Assembly (NCBI RefSeq): GCF_001522545.3
Contig: NC_031768.1
Span: 112,013,542 to 112,077,541, forward strand
Direction: 5' to 3'
DNA length: 64,000 nt
From: Parus major
Lineage: Eukaryota > Chordata > Aves > Passeriformes > Paridae
The first letter of the stretch is position 1; each line of letters starts with the position of its first letter. Shown here one piece after another: positions 12,624-23,700 of the stretch. Position numbers and translations under genes: made by a program. The notes under the pieces are model-generated. The model saw only the letters and a program-made list of their open reading frames with translations. It made no database searches and was not told the DNA's origin.

Positions 12624-14322
12624 AACTTGTTGCCTATTCCTGCATTCCTGAATTTATTCCTCTCACATCCTCCTACCCTTGTCCCTCATCCGCCACCCCC
12701 AAACAATCCAGGTTTTGAAAATCTGGGGTGTGTTACACTCCATAATTTCTGGTAATTTATAGCAGAATCTAATCCCTTCCCTCTCTGTGGTTCCTGGCTG
12801 TACCCTAATAATAATAACTTATTAAATGCTTTAGACAGCTAAGCAATCTGGTTTGGCTTTTTCAGATCTGTGTTTCAGTGCTCGAAACCCATGTGATTTT
12901 GTTTTTCCCCTGTCACATGTATGTCCATTTGCTTGTCTTGCTCTGCTTCCTGAACTCTGCCATTCTCACTCTTTCCCCAGCACTGAAAGCCTTTCCATAC
13001 CCTCCACACTTCTGGAATTCTTTCCTGATTTACCTGCCCTCTCAGAGGACACAGAGCAGCTCAGCTCAGCCCAGCTGGGAGATCCCACTTGAGGCTGCAG
13101 ACGTGAATGGTGTTCACAGCCCAGAACTGGGGTCTCTTTCCAGGGTTATTCCCTCTGTGGTGACAAATACAGGACTGAATTCTCTGGCTGCTCAAAGGTT
13201 TTCTAGTCAGGAGATTAGCCCACAAAGTCACTGCAGGGGTTTCCCCTTAGAAGGGTAACTGTGATTTTGCAAGGCATGTCCTACAATGGAAAGTTTACTG
13301 GAATAGGAATTTACTTAACAAAGGAATGTGATTTTTTAAAAATTGTTTTTAGAATAAATACTTGGACCAGCAGATAGGCTATGGTAGGTGGAATGGTATC
13401 ACTAAAATGTGCTGATATTGAAGATTGGCCTCAAATGCTGCCTCCTCCTGTGAGGCAGAAGTGGTTTTCTAGATTTTTAACCCATAAAATTTCTTGTTGA
13501 ACCAATCATTCCCTACTGGCAATTGCAAAAAATTCTAGAGAAATGAGAATTTTTTCCAAGGTGCTGTAAAAACAATAAATTTCAGACATTGCAATGTCAT
13601 GTTTATTGATATTTTTAGAGAGAGGGATTTAGCTTTGTGTCCTCAGCCGTTCTCTGAGGGATTATTTCAGAAGGTGAGTGGCATTCCAGCCCTTCTGCTA
13701 TCCATACTGTGTATTTAAAACAAGACATTATTTGCAGAAATTCTACTTGTAAAAAAGGAACAATGTTTAAAATGTGACTGCTTGAAGAAGCCCTGCAGGC
13801 TCCTCAGGAGGATTGTCAGGTTAGCACAACGTGGTGGAGAGAGCCCAGGCCAGGGAGGTTATTCCAGCTCCTCAAAAAAGGGGAGAATTCTTGGTGGGGA
13901 GAGTCATTACCTAAGGAATGCAATGACAAAACAGCACAGTATTCCAGGCTAGTACTGGACATTTTGCAGGATCATAAAAATCTTGGCTTCCAGTCATGAG
14001 GGCCTTTAAGCAGCTGAATGATCCAACTACTTTCAAATGCTTAGCAGAACAAGTGCTTTCTTAGTGTTACATTAGGGTTTGGAAATCTAGCAAGCAAAAC
14101 TAGGTGAAGTTCATTAAAATGAAAAAGAAAGTATTATATTTCTTTTTTTTTTTGGGTAGAGAACTGTGTTCCTCTGTAAATGAGAGGATGGACAGGGACT
14201 TTAAAACTGTGCAAATAATTTCTGGCTTCATAGAAAGTCATTATTGTAATTCATAGTTTTAACACGAGCTCCTCCCAAGAAAGATTTGGAGATTACTGGA
14301 TTATAAAAATTAACTGGTTTTT
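12624..14322. other. Unrecognised non-coding sequence
   Basis: No element or exon identified. The overlapping open frames at 12853-13258 (79 and 126 codons) have no recognisable domain and no convincing splice context. A ten-base poly-T run lies near 14143-14152. Confidence 0.5.
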
Positions 14323-14349
14323 GGGGGGGGGGTTGGGTTTTTTTTTTTA
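14323..14349. repeat. G10 homopolymer followed by a T-rich run
   Basis: Ten consecutive G residues (14323-14332) are followed by TTGGG and then about twelve T residues. This is a G-rich low-complexity tract that is likely to vary in length and be hard to sequence. It lies about 390 bases upstream of the candidate exon at 14736. Confidence 0.9.
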
Positions 14350-14735
14350 ATAATTGAGTGGGAAATAATTCTTGTTTTCATTCACATTGAAAAAAAATAA
14401 TTTGTTTGTTCCAGTTACACTATTTTGCATCTTTTAAAAGTTGAGATGGATTATTCATGTTGCTCACAGCAAATCTCTGTACAGTAGTAGAATCACTTGG
14501 AAAAGCTGATCTTGATTTTAAATGCTCATTGCTCCAATGTGGCCATTACCTGGTCCTGCAAACACTTGAGTTATAGCACAGCTGAGGCTTTTTTTGGACA
14601 ATTACTCCAAATTTTTAGGCAAGCTTTGATAACAGTTTGGCTGGACCAGCCTATCAATCAGTTACAGACAACTCCTCCATTTAACATGAAGTCTAGAGAA
14701 ATAAATGTGTGGTGGGTTTTTTTATTCATATTTAG

Positions 14736-14888
14736 GGTGTTGGATAAGCAGGATGGATTTTATGATGACAAACCAGAAGACAAGAATGCAGGCCTACACG
14801 TGCCACGTTCCTTCCTGACACAACTTTTAAGGGCTCCTTCTAAAAATCATGGATTTGCTTGTGTCAGTTTGTCCCAAGCGGGGGAAGG
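14736..14888 (+). other. Candidate unassigned exon (153 bp), unproven
   Basis: The segment follows a T-rich tract ending in TATTTAG, a possible splice acceptor, and is followed by GTGAGC, a good donor match. One frame is open throughout. The exon would enter with one base completing a codon and leave with two bases of the next, so its 153-base length preserves frame. The predicted 50 residues start VLDKQDGFYDDKPEDK and are charged at the N-terminal end. I recognise no protein family, and the surrounding open frame also extends upstream of the acceptor, so chance is a real alternative. With many frames in 64 kb, such coincidences are expected. Confidence 0.2.
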
Positions 14889-15116
14889 GTGAGCAAGGTA
14901 TGAACTTAAGGTATTTACATTTGAACACTAAGCAATTTCTGAAGAATGAGGTAGGAACTAGTTATTGCAAGAACTGTTATTTAGTTTAATTGATCCCAGC
15001 TGGGCCTGGAAGAGATTCCAGCCAAAAGCCTGGGGCTGCTTGCCAGGAGCCTGTCACATTTGATAGCTCACACTGCTCTGAACTTGGCTGAGAGGGGTCA
15101 GGAGCACAGCACAAAC

Positions 15117-15513
15117 CGAGCTCTCCTCCGCGGCATCCAGGCTCGCTCAGAAATGCAGAGAAGCTGCCAGCTGACTCGCAAGCCTCTCTCCCTTCAGCCT
15201 TGTTTGAAGAGGCCCCCGGGTTCTTGGAAGTGAGGGAGCCCAGCGCTGGGAAGCCACGGGAAGATGTTCCGCACATGGAGCCAGGGGCAGGCGCAGCTGC
15301 TGCGGGATCCTCCGGGCATCTGCAACCATCAAAGCCTCCCTGGTGCCTCTGACCTGGCAGCTGGAGCCAGGGGAAAGGTACACAGTGTGTGCAACACTGC
15401 TCATCCATCGCTGCTCTGAAATACCCCTGCGCCAGAAATACCGCCTTCTTTTTAGGGTACCTCCCCCTCGGGTTTCTGTAGCTTTGTAAGAGATTAGGAA
15501 AGTTTGTGCAGCG
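15117..15513. promoter_or_regulatory. CpG-enriched, GC-rich patch, possible promoter or enhancer
   Basis: By hand count there are 17 CpG dinucleotides in about 397 bases here, while most of the window has well under one per 100 bases. The patch is visibly GC-rich and contains TCCGCGGC, CCCCCGGG and GGCGCAGC motifs. A good acceptor-like tract (CTCTCTCCCTTCAG, ending 15197) and a donor-like GGTACA (15378) lie within it, but all plus frames between them contain stops. The two long minus-strand frames across it (182 and 125 codons) reflect the lack of AT-rich stop codons rather than a recognisable protein. It could be a small CpG island, an untranslated first exon or an enhancer. Confidence 0.4.
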
Positions 15514-16662
15514 TAATTTAGCATAAGCCATCACAGCAAATATCCCATATTCATCACAGGAGCAGGCACCTTAAATCTGATGAATTTTACATTGCTTTCC
15601 TTCCTTGATAACTACCTGAATGATAGGATAAACTAACAGTTTTGAAGGAATAGTAAATGTGTAGACAATTAATTTGCTATTGAATTACACCTTTCCTTGT
15701 GGACTCATGTGGTGAGTATAACTATTTATGTTGTTTGAAAAAGCTAAGCAGGCACCTCTCTTTCCCATAGACATCTCTGGGGTTTCCTATGTCCATTTTA
15801 TCTTTTTTTCTCTTTTCTGTCCATAACCACCATGGGAGAACTTTCTCAGCCTCTCCAGAAATGCATTTCCACTTTGCCTAAATAATTAAATATTCCTTGG
15901 ACCGGAGGACTGGAACCTCTACAAAGGGCTTATTTTTTCCCCTTTTTCTTTATTCTTTGTTTCCCTGGTACCCAGTGAATACTTAATTACAAGCTGGAAA
16001 AGTCCAACTGGAGAGATGAAATCAGGGAAGATCCTCTAGGTCAGGGGAATTGGCTTTCAAACAGCATTGTCCCACTGGAGTGAAACAAAACTATCCTTCC
16101 ACAGCTGAAGATCTGGCTCATTTAATCCAAAGCACTGCCCTTCTCGTTTTCCTAATAAAGATGTTCAAGGAACACTTTCCGTGGCAAAAATCAAACTGCT
16201 ATGAACCTAATTGCTAAACTTCAAAATAAATGTTGCACAGGTTCTTTATTATTGAATTTAGCAAGTAAGATATAGAACTAAAGTGAATAAAATGAGGGTT
16301 TCCCTAGCCTGGGGAATGAGGAATGGGGTATGGAGATTTAGAAAAGAACTCTAGGGATGTGAATCATCCAGACCACTGTCTGGTTGCAATTAAAGCTTGC
16401 TACTAGTGCAATTTAGTGCCTACTAAATTCAAAGATAAGCTATAAATCTCCTTCCTGCTCGTGTGAACATAAATATGTAGCATCTTTGTAATTTTTAGAT
16501 GGTATTCTCATCAGAAAGGCAGATGCAGGGAATGCATTGTCTTCTCTTGTATTTCCATTTAACAGCACCTACCTAAGTTGAGGGAATGTATTTCAAATGT
16601 GGTCTGGACAGAGACAAAAATCAGGAACAGATTTCTTGGCCACTTTATTGTGTAAGCAGAGA

Positions 16663-16690
16663 GAAACACTGTGAGGGAAACACTCTGAGG
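16663..16690. repeat. 14-bp tandem duplication
   Basis: Two adjacent 14-base units, GAAACACTGTGAGG and GAAACACTCTGAGG, differ by a single base. Confidence 0.85.
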
Positions 16691-19145
16691 GCAAAGTTCA
16701 ACACTGGGTATTCAAATAGAGTTATTTTGGCAGTCAGGTACTAGAAATGGATATTTAGATGCCAGATGTGTGTGTTTATACTTGAACTGAGTTCCACCTT
16801 TTCAGAGTACAGCACCTCTACCCATTTGGTCAGGTGTAAAAATTGTTTACAACACAGAGAGGCAAAGCTGACCTAAGTCTTGGATTCCAACAGTGTGATG
16901 TGGGTGGCTGGGCAGAACCAGGCAGAGATACATCTTTGATTATTTTGTGTTCTCTCATACATTGCAAAGGTTGAAATTTTGCCTAATTTAGCCCAGCTCA
17001 AGCTTTTAATAACCTGAGTCCCTGAGCATTTGCCCAATTTTGGACTGAGATAGAGCATGAAAGTCAGTGTGGATCCAGTGGAGGCACAGGAGTCTGTGAT
17101 GTTGTAGGACATTTTTCCTGGTGTTCATGTTAGGAATTCAGTTGCCTGATATCTGCTGACATTAGCAGAACTCACAGTTGCTTTAGGCTACATCAGCCCC
17201 ATCTTCTTTCAGGCACCAGATGAAAAACTCAATGTACTTACTGTAGGTACTTGACCCCAATGCTATTTAACTTGAGCAGTCCTCTTGTGGCATTCCTGCC
17301 TTGGCTCTTAGTCTTGATTGTAGCAGAAGGACTGGAAGTGGTTTTCATCCTTTGGTCTTACTTCAGTGGTCACTGTTAACCACCAGAAAAGTGTAAAGGG
17401 AGCCCATCATGCCTGTGATGCCTGCTGCAATATCAATTTATATTACATTAAAAGCAATGTTGTAGTCTATTAAAGTGACCTTGTGGATTACTGTCTGACC
17501 CTCTGTTTTACTTAGCATCAGTGTTGTCAGTTATGGATTAATTCTCATTTTCCTCTGCCCTGAGCTCCAGGGCAATATTTTAAAGTACTGTAGAGGAATT
17601 GTTGAGGTTTAGGAATGGTACTCTCCAGTTTAGTGTTCCCACTGAAACACCTTTCACCCTATCCTGGTCAAAAGGAGCAGATAGGGTTTTTTTAACTTGT
17701 ATTCACTTCATAATTTTTGTTTTCCCTTTTGTCCCATTACGAGTTTTGTTTAGCTTTTTTTTTCCTGTCACTCAATTTTTAATTTTTCCAATGGCACTTG
17801 AAAGATACTGAATTTCAATAATGTTAATCATAGGTTTAAAGTGCACCTTAATTGTAGGTATCTCTACTTACTTATTTTTTTCTTTTATACTTCTTCTTTA
17901 AAACTTTTTAAATTGGTCAATAGTGGACAACTTCCATTTCAAATCTTGGATTACTTTTTTTTTTTTTTTGTATATTCTAATGTTTTTATTTCAAGCTCTC
18001 TATTTTAAAGCTAACTGAACATTTCATCTCAAGTCTAGATACCTCCTTAGGATTCAGGAGCATTTTCCAAACCATTTTTTTCCCTGTTTTTGACCAAGAA
18101 GGGAAAACTGACATTTATTTGTAGCAGCACTAGCTTGTAGTACAGTAAAACTAAAAACAAAGCACTGCCAAGTTTTCCAGCTGGAATTTCCCCCTTCAGC
18201 TGTACTGATCCTCCTTTCTGTTCCTTTGGATAATTAGTGATGTTCCTGAGTGCTTCTTTTATCAGCAGGGATAATCTCTGTACGTCAGCCTTGCAGCTTT
18301 CCATGTGCTCCAGGACATGTTTGCCTCAAATATAAACAAATCTTGCAGTACACTTTGTCCACCCCAAATGGCAGCAGTTTTTGGATGGGTACAGCCCCAC
18401 TGCAGACCAGCACAGCCAGGACCACACTTCCCTCAATATTTTTTAACCCCACCTCTTGATGGTTTAGATACTGTTCTATTTATGTTGTCACTTCAAAGTC
18501 CTCATAATGCAACGACGTATCTCAGATTTTTGCATAATTTGTCTTAGCCAAAAAGGAAAAATAGATTTATGTTGCTCAAGAGCAGCCTGTGGGAGATGTT
18601 TCAGCTGCTGGTGACTCAGCAGCTCATGAAAAGTTCTGCAACTCTGATGGTGCAGTAGTGAGAAAAGTATACAGAGACTAATCAGGATAAAAAGGGGCAA
18701 AGTCTTTTATTAGATTTAGTATTGCATCAATGTCGTGCTTGATGGGAGTTTAGTCATGTCCACAAATATTTAATAAAATAATAAAATTAAAGGATGACTG
18801 AATCATGTGTGACTCAGTTTTGTCTTTACTCACGCTTGCACTGGGAATTTAAACAGTAAAGATATAAAATCTATTTGCACTTCATGCCACACATTTTTGG
18901 TGCAATTATTTGTTACTATTTTCACATCATCTTAAAGAAAAATTTGCAATGTAATGTTGTCCTGCAATGTAACAAATGCCCAGAGATTGCCAAGAGTCCT
19001 CAAGCTTCCACCTACTCAACTTTCTCTAATGTGACTTTTATTTAACTTTTAGCTCTAGTTCCTAATGTTTCTTTTGTCTAGGAAAAAAATCCAACTTCAC
19101 AAACAAAAAACCCACAAACACCTCCTGTTAGTTCCTATACACTAC

Positions 19146-19192
19146 AAATCAAACAAATAAATAAGAAAACAAACAAACAAAAGAAACAAAAC
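19146..19192. repeat. AAAC/AAAT simple repeat
   Basis: A-rich low-complexity run made of AAAC, AAAT and AAAG units. On the opposite strand it gives an artificial leucine- and phenylalanine-rich reading frame. Confidence 0.85.
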
Positions 19193-19570
19193 CTGCAAGA
19201 TGTCCTGGTATTTGGTCAGAGGCACTCCTAGTGAGAGAGCACAGTGATGACAAGGAGGGAGAATGCTGAAATTAAGACTTGCAGGCAGGAACAAAGGTAG
19301 AAGCATCTGCTTTGAACCTGGGAGCCTCCCAAGCATGTCCCAGGTGTGGGCCACATGAGCTGGGGAAGGAATGTGGCTCTGAGGGGTGATGACAGCTCCC
19401 AGTCTGTTCTGCCTCAGTCCCAACATGCACCAGTGCATCTGTTGTGCATTTCCACAGGGTTTGTCCTTTTCTTGCTTTCTCTTTCCCTTGGTAAATTATT
19501 TAAACTATTTAAGTAAAAATTGAAACCATTATTCTGAATGGAAGCACAGAAACTCTCTGAAAGAAGATGC

Positions 19571-19716
19571 CTTCTGTGAAGACAGGCTGAGAGAGTTGTG
19601 ATTATTCACCTTGGAGAAGAGAAGGCTCAGTGGAAATCTTATAGGATTTTCCAGTACCTGAAAGGAGCCTACAAGAGAGCTGAGAGGGAATTTTTAGGAC
19701 AGGACAAGGGGTAAAA
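19571..19716 (+). mobile_element. CR1 LINE fragment, region near the 3' end
   Basis: The sense strand carries CR1 landmarks: 'gaagacaggctgagagagttg', 'attcaccttggagaagagaaggctcag', 'tcttataggattttccagtacctgaaaggagcctacaagagagctgagagggaa', 'ggacaggacaaggggtaa'. They come in the correct order for CR1 just upstream of its 3' untranslated end. The copy is short and diverged and has no coding capacity. Confidence 0.85.
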
Positions 19717-19957
19717 TCTGCCTCACCATTCAGGCCCTAACCCTTAGAGCCAGACTGGAAAGATAAATGTTAAGACCTATGTAAAAGGAAGTGTGTTCCA
19801 TCCATTTTTGTCATGCAAGAAATCTGGCTGGTTTTACTACAAGAGAATAGCAACATAATTGTGATAGCATACTCAATTGTAAGATAACAGCCAGCCATCA
19901 GTGGGGCCTGGATCCTGGCTCAGGGTTAATGTGTTTAAGAGAATAATCTACGCGGTA

Positions 19958-20022
19958 CAGAAATCATAAGATCATTTAGGCTGGAAAAGACCTTTAAGAC
20001 CATTGAGTCCAACTGTAAACTC
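19958..20022 (-). mobile_element. CR1 LINE 3' tail, antisense
   Basis: The plus strand reads 'cagaaatcataagatcatttaggctggaaaagacctttaagaccattgagtccaac', the reverse complement of the classic avian CR1 3' tail. It lies about 240 bases from the sense CR1 fragment but in the opposite orientation, so it is an independent insertion or an inverted remnant. Confidence 0.82.
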
Positions 20023-20743
20023 CATAAAACCATTCCATTAATAATTTTTTCAACTCACTGTGAACACCACGAAATAATAGAAGCAGGAGTGTAGAATACA
20101 GTGAGAAAGATGAAATAGGAGAGAGAACAAATGCTTGCTTGGATTTTGTTGTGAATTGTATTTCAGAGAGTCCAGTTATTGCACAGAAATTAAGACCTAT
20201 GACCTCAAATGGTTGACAAAAGCATCTTTCAAAATTTCTGGTAAGTGTTAAAGTTTGCAATTTTAGAAGGACACAAAAAAACCAAACAACCCTCCCAAAG
20301 CTAGGGCTCTGTCAAACACCTGCAGAGTCCCAAGGGAGGGCTGGCTGTGCAGCTGGCTGCGGGGAAGATTATTTGTAACCTCCCTGGTCCCCTCTCATAG
20401 CCATTACCCAGGTCACTAGGGGCCTTTTTGTTGTCCCCAGTGCTGGCTTGTGCTGGGACAATAAATCTGCTGTAGAAAACGTGAGGTTCTGAACTCACTT
20501 TGGCAGATTTTTAATTTCTTCAAAAGTCCCTACAGCCAAGCAGAGAGAGGGACAAAGTTGAGGTCTGTGCAGTTGCCAATATTGAGTGCTTGCCTTATAT
20601 ACCAGGGCCGAAGGGAATCATCTGCTCCTCAGATGTTTTTATTTATTGTTTTTGTACAACAAGAGCTAATCTGCAGTAATAACAAATATTTTTTATAAAT
20701 GTAATAAACTGCTTTTAAAACTCCAAGTGACTGTGGAGTGGCT

Positions 20744-20760
20744 CTGGTTCAATGAACCAG
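20744..20760. promoter_or_regulatory. Inverted GGTTCA half-sites with one-base spacer (IR1)
   Basis: CTGGTTCA and its exact reverse complement TGAACCAG are separated by a single A. The core GGTTCA-A-TGAACC fits the RGKTCA half-site rule for nuclear receptors in the IR1 arrangement associated with FXR/RXR-type dimers. It is a single motif in unannotated DNA, so function is speculative. Confidence 0.3.
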
Positions 20761-23700
20761 TGGAGGTTTCTGGACTTTGAGCATCTCTCGTGAAGGCAGA
20801 AGCTTCTGAATTCAGGATTACACTAAAACAAAAAGAAAACCAAAAAACAAACACATGCAGGAGAAGATCTCAGGCAGGGTGGTCCCCAGGCTTGTTGGTC
20901 TCTGTGTTTCTGTTTTGCTGAGGAGAGCAAGCGAGGCAACGTGAGACATTGCCCCAGATGTGGGGCCTTCACGTTGGCCACCAGCCAGGAGAAAGAAGAG
21001 GGGAAAAACAACTTCTAGGATGAGATAGGAGAGGGGGAAAGAGGTGGAAAGGAGCAGCACTCAGTGTAAGCAAGCAGTGTAGGTCTTTGCCTTTCTGCTT
21101 TTATCGTGGATTTGAAATGCACAATATTGCTGCATTTTTGAGGAAAGCTTGGAAATCATCCCTATTTCTCAATTCTTTTGGTAGAGCCTGAGCCTTCTGT
21201 TCCTCTTGACCCACAAGACACAGAAAATCAGGTCCATTATTGAGATCTCTCCTCTGCCCATTCCTACTCTGTCTCTACCTATATGGCCATGGTTGTGTGG
21301 CTTCTGGTAGCAAAAAGCCACAAGAAATGGGGATATTTCCCACAGTCCTCCCATTTGAAACTGTTGTGAGTAATCTGACTGGATCTGTAATTATTTTTTT
21401 TTTCAGGTAACAAAAGCAAAGCCACTGGTAAAGACAAGGTCATTTGACCCTAAAATTCATAATGTGAATTCTGTCTCAAAATATTTAGGATGGAGTTCGC
21501 ATAAAATATTTTCTTTCTTGTTGAGAAGTGGAGATCAAACAAAGCACTTCTTTATTTTCAGTTAAAAAGATCCCAAACGATTTCATCATTAAACTAAAAC
21601 CTCAGGTTGTACAAAAGTGAAAAATTTTATCTATCTTCTCTCCTCCATCCTTTCTTTCCATAACCTGGAATTATTCAGAGTTCCCATTCTATACTGGAAA
21701 ACTTCTTATTTTTTCATGTGCTTAAAAACAAGTTAAACCGAGTTTTTTGCTTAAGAAAGGGAGAATAAGTGCCCTTCTACAAGTATCATTATAGATTTTC
21801 TCTTTCCCAAAGCATCCACCTCCCCAATTAGGATGATTTAATTCATTTTAATGTAGTGCTAGCCATGTGGGATTGTTGCCTCCCATCAGAGAACCACTGT
21901 AAGTAGATAACCTCCTTTGTTTATATTATTCTCATGTAGAAGGCTGGTTTCTGTCTCTGGGCTTGCTAAATCTTTGGGGATATGTAAGCTCTTTCATCTT
22001 TTCCCCAAGCTTGTTTTAGAATGGCATTCAGTGTGACTGTGGATGTGGTAGGATGTGCTGCACAAGTGATAAGGTTATCAAATTTTGAGTCCTTCACCAC
22101 GCAGTAGTTTAATTTCCCCTTGTGTAGCCAAGTTGCCTTTAGGGTTTTTTCTCCTCTCTTTTCCCCTCTCTGTGACAGCAGCCAAAACAAGCAGTTCTTA
22201 AAAGCTTTACAGATCTGAAGAAGACTTTTAAAAACTGGTACCAAAGAATCATGACACCATGTCCTGTGAGATCAAGGCCAGCTTCTTAGTGGTGGGCTTT
22301 GCAGAAGATCACATTTTCCCAGGTGCTAAAGGCAATGATTTCACTCCCATCACTTCATTCACTCATCAGACAGGACTGGATTTAAATACACATCACCCCT
22401 GTAAGAATACCTGAATTTGGTATAGTTTTTCCATCCTTATTTGTTAAGTAACAGAATTTCTTATCTCATCATGAATTGTCAACCTTTATCTGCAGTGAGT
22501 TTACAACTAATTGGCCCTTTTCCTGTTATGATGATATTTTTCCATTGAAATCAATTCTAATTGGATTGAATTGCAGCAAGAAAGGCCAAATTATTTATAT
22601 GTTGCCAGAGAAAATGTGCTCTAGTCAGTAAATCTTGTGGTTGCTCACAGATGCCATAACTGAAATAGATAATGCTCTACAGATGCATTAATTTCATAAT
22701 CTAAAAATGCTCTCTAAAGTATTTTACAGGAACAAATAAAGGCCAGCTAGATGGCACAGCTTAAGAGGGCAGTGGTAAATAAATAATTGCTAACTCAAGT
22801 CTGTGACTTCAAAGAATTTTTAAAACCAGCATCTCCCACTCAGTCAAAATTAGTAAAAACTACTTTTCCTGCAGAATTTCTCCGTAACCATATTTATAAA
22901 GTCAGTTATTTTAAAGAAATAGGTGATCAAAGCTTAAAAGAACCTGTAGCAAATCCTGTTGTTTGCTTGATGCTTGGAGCAGTTGGCACCCAGCCTGGTG
23001 TCCTGAGGTTGTGCTGCCAAGGGAAAAAATACGACATGCATCCTTGTAAAACTTGTGCTGCTTTCTTTGGCACTCCCCCCTCTCAGGGCCCGTGTCCATG
23101 TGGTAGTTCTGCTTTGTTTTTTCTAATTACTAGCAGCTGAGAGAGCTGGTGTCCAGGGGAAAGATCTTGAAACAGCTCTAACAGGTGTTCCAAGGCCAAA
23201 GTTTCTGCGCAACACAGGTGTAAAATGAGATGTTTGCTGCACCTGACCCAGTATTGATCAAATGGAACAAGCACTGAACAAGAAAATACAAGCCTGTTTT
23301 CCTAAATAGCTGCATTGTCCAAGGCACTGTGCTGAAAGAGGTGTGAAAGAGTGCTCACTTTCCTTTAACAACTCTATTCTCTGTCTTTTCCAAAGGCTTT
23401 CAACAAATGGGTTGAAATCTCTTATCTGTCATGGGCATTTCCAACATGCTGGAAGTGTTCCAGTGCTCTGGAGAACATGTGTACCTTTCCTGAAATGCAT
23501 CCTTTTGTTGGCTCTTCAGATATTCCTGGGATCATGGACATGGGCAGCTTTAACTGAGGTTCCTGAAAACTACTTATGAACCTTTTTCCCTTGGAAAATG
23601 TTACATTAATCACACTGGTTATGCAATGTTTGGAAACAATTGAAATGTTTATAACAGATGAAAAGAAATAGAAAATATATTCTGCACTTCTACTGCAGTC

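Larger units (their letters stand above)
15514..19570. other. Unrecognised non-coding sequence
   Basis: No exon or mobile element recognised in about 4 kb. A 14-base unit is repeated twice in tandem at 16663-16690 (GAAACACTGTGAGG, then the same with one change). T-rich tracts occur near 17755 and 17957. An A-rich AAAC/AAAT run at 19146-19192 is listed separately. Open frames are short, overlapping and without identifiable domains. Confidence 0.5.

Noticed and set aside
14986..15534. 182- and 125-codon minus-strand open frames
   Set aside because: They coincide with the GC-rich patch, where stop codons are naturally rare; no domain, no initiator context or splice support, and two overlapping frames are equally open.
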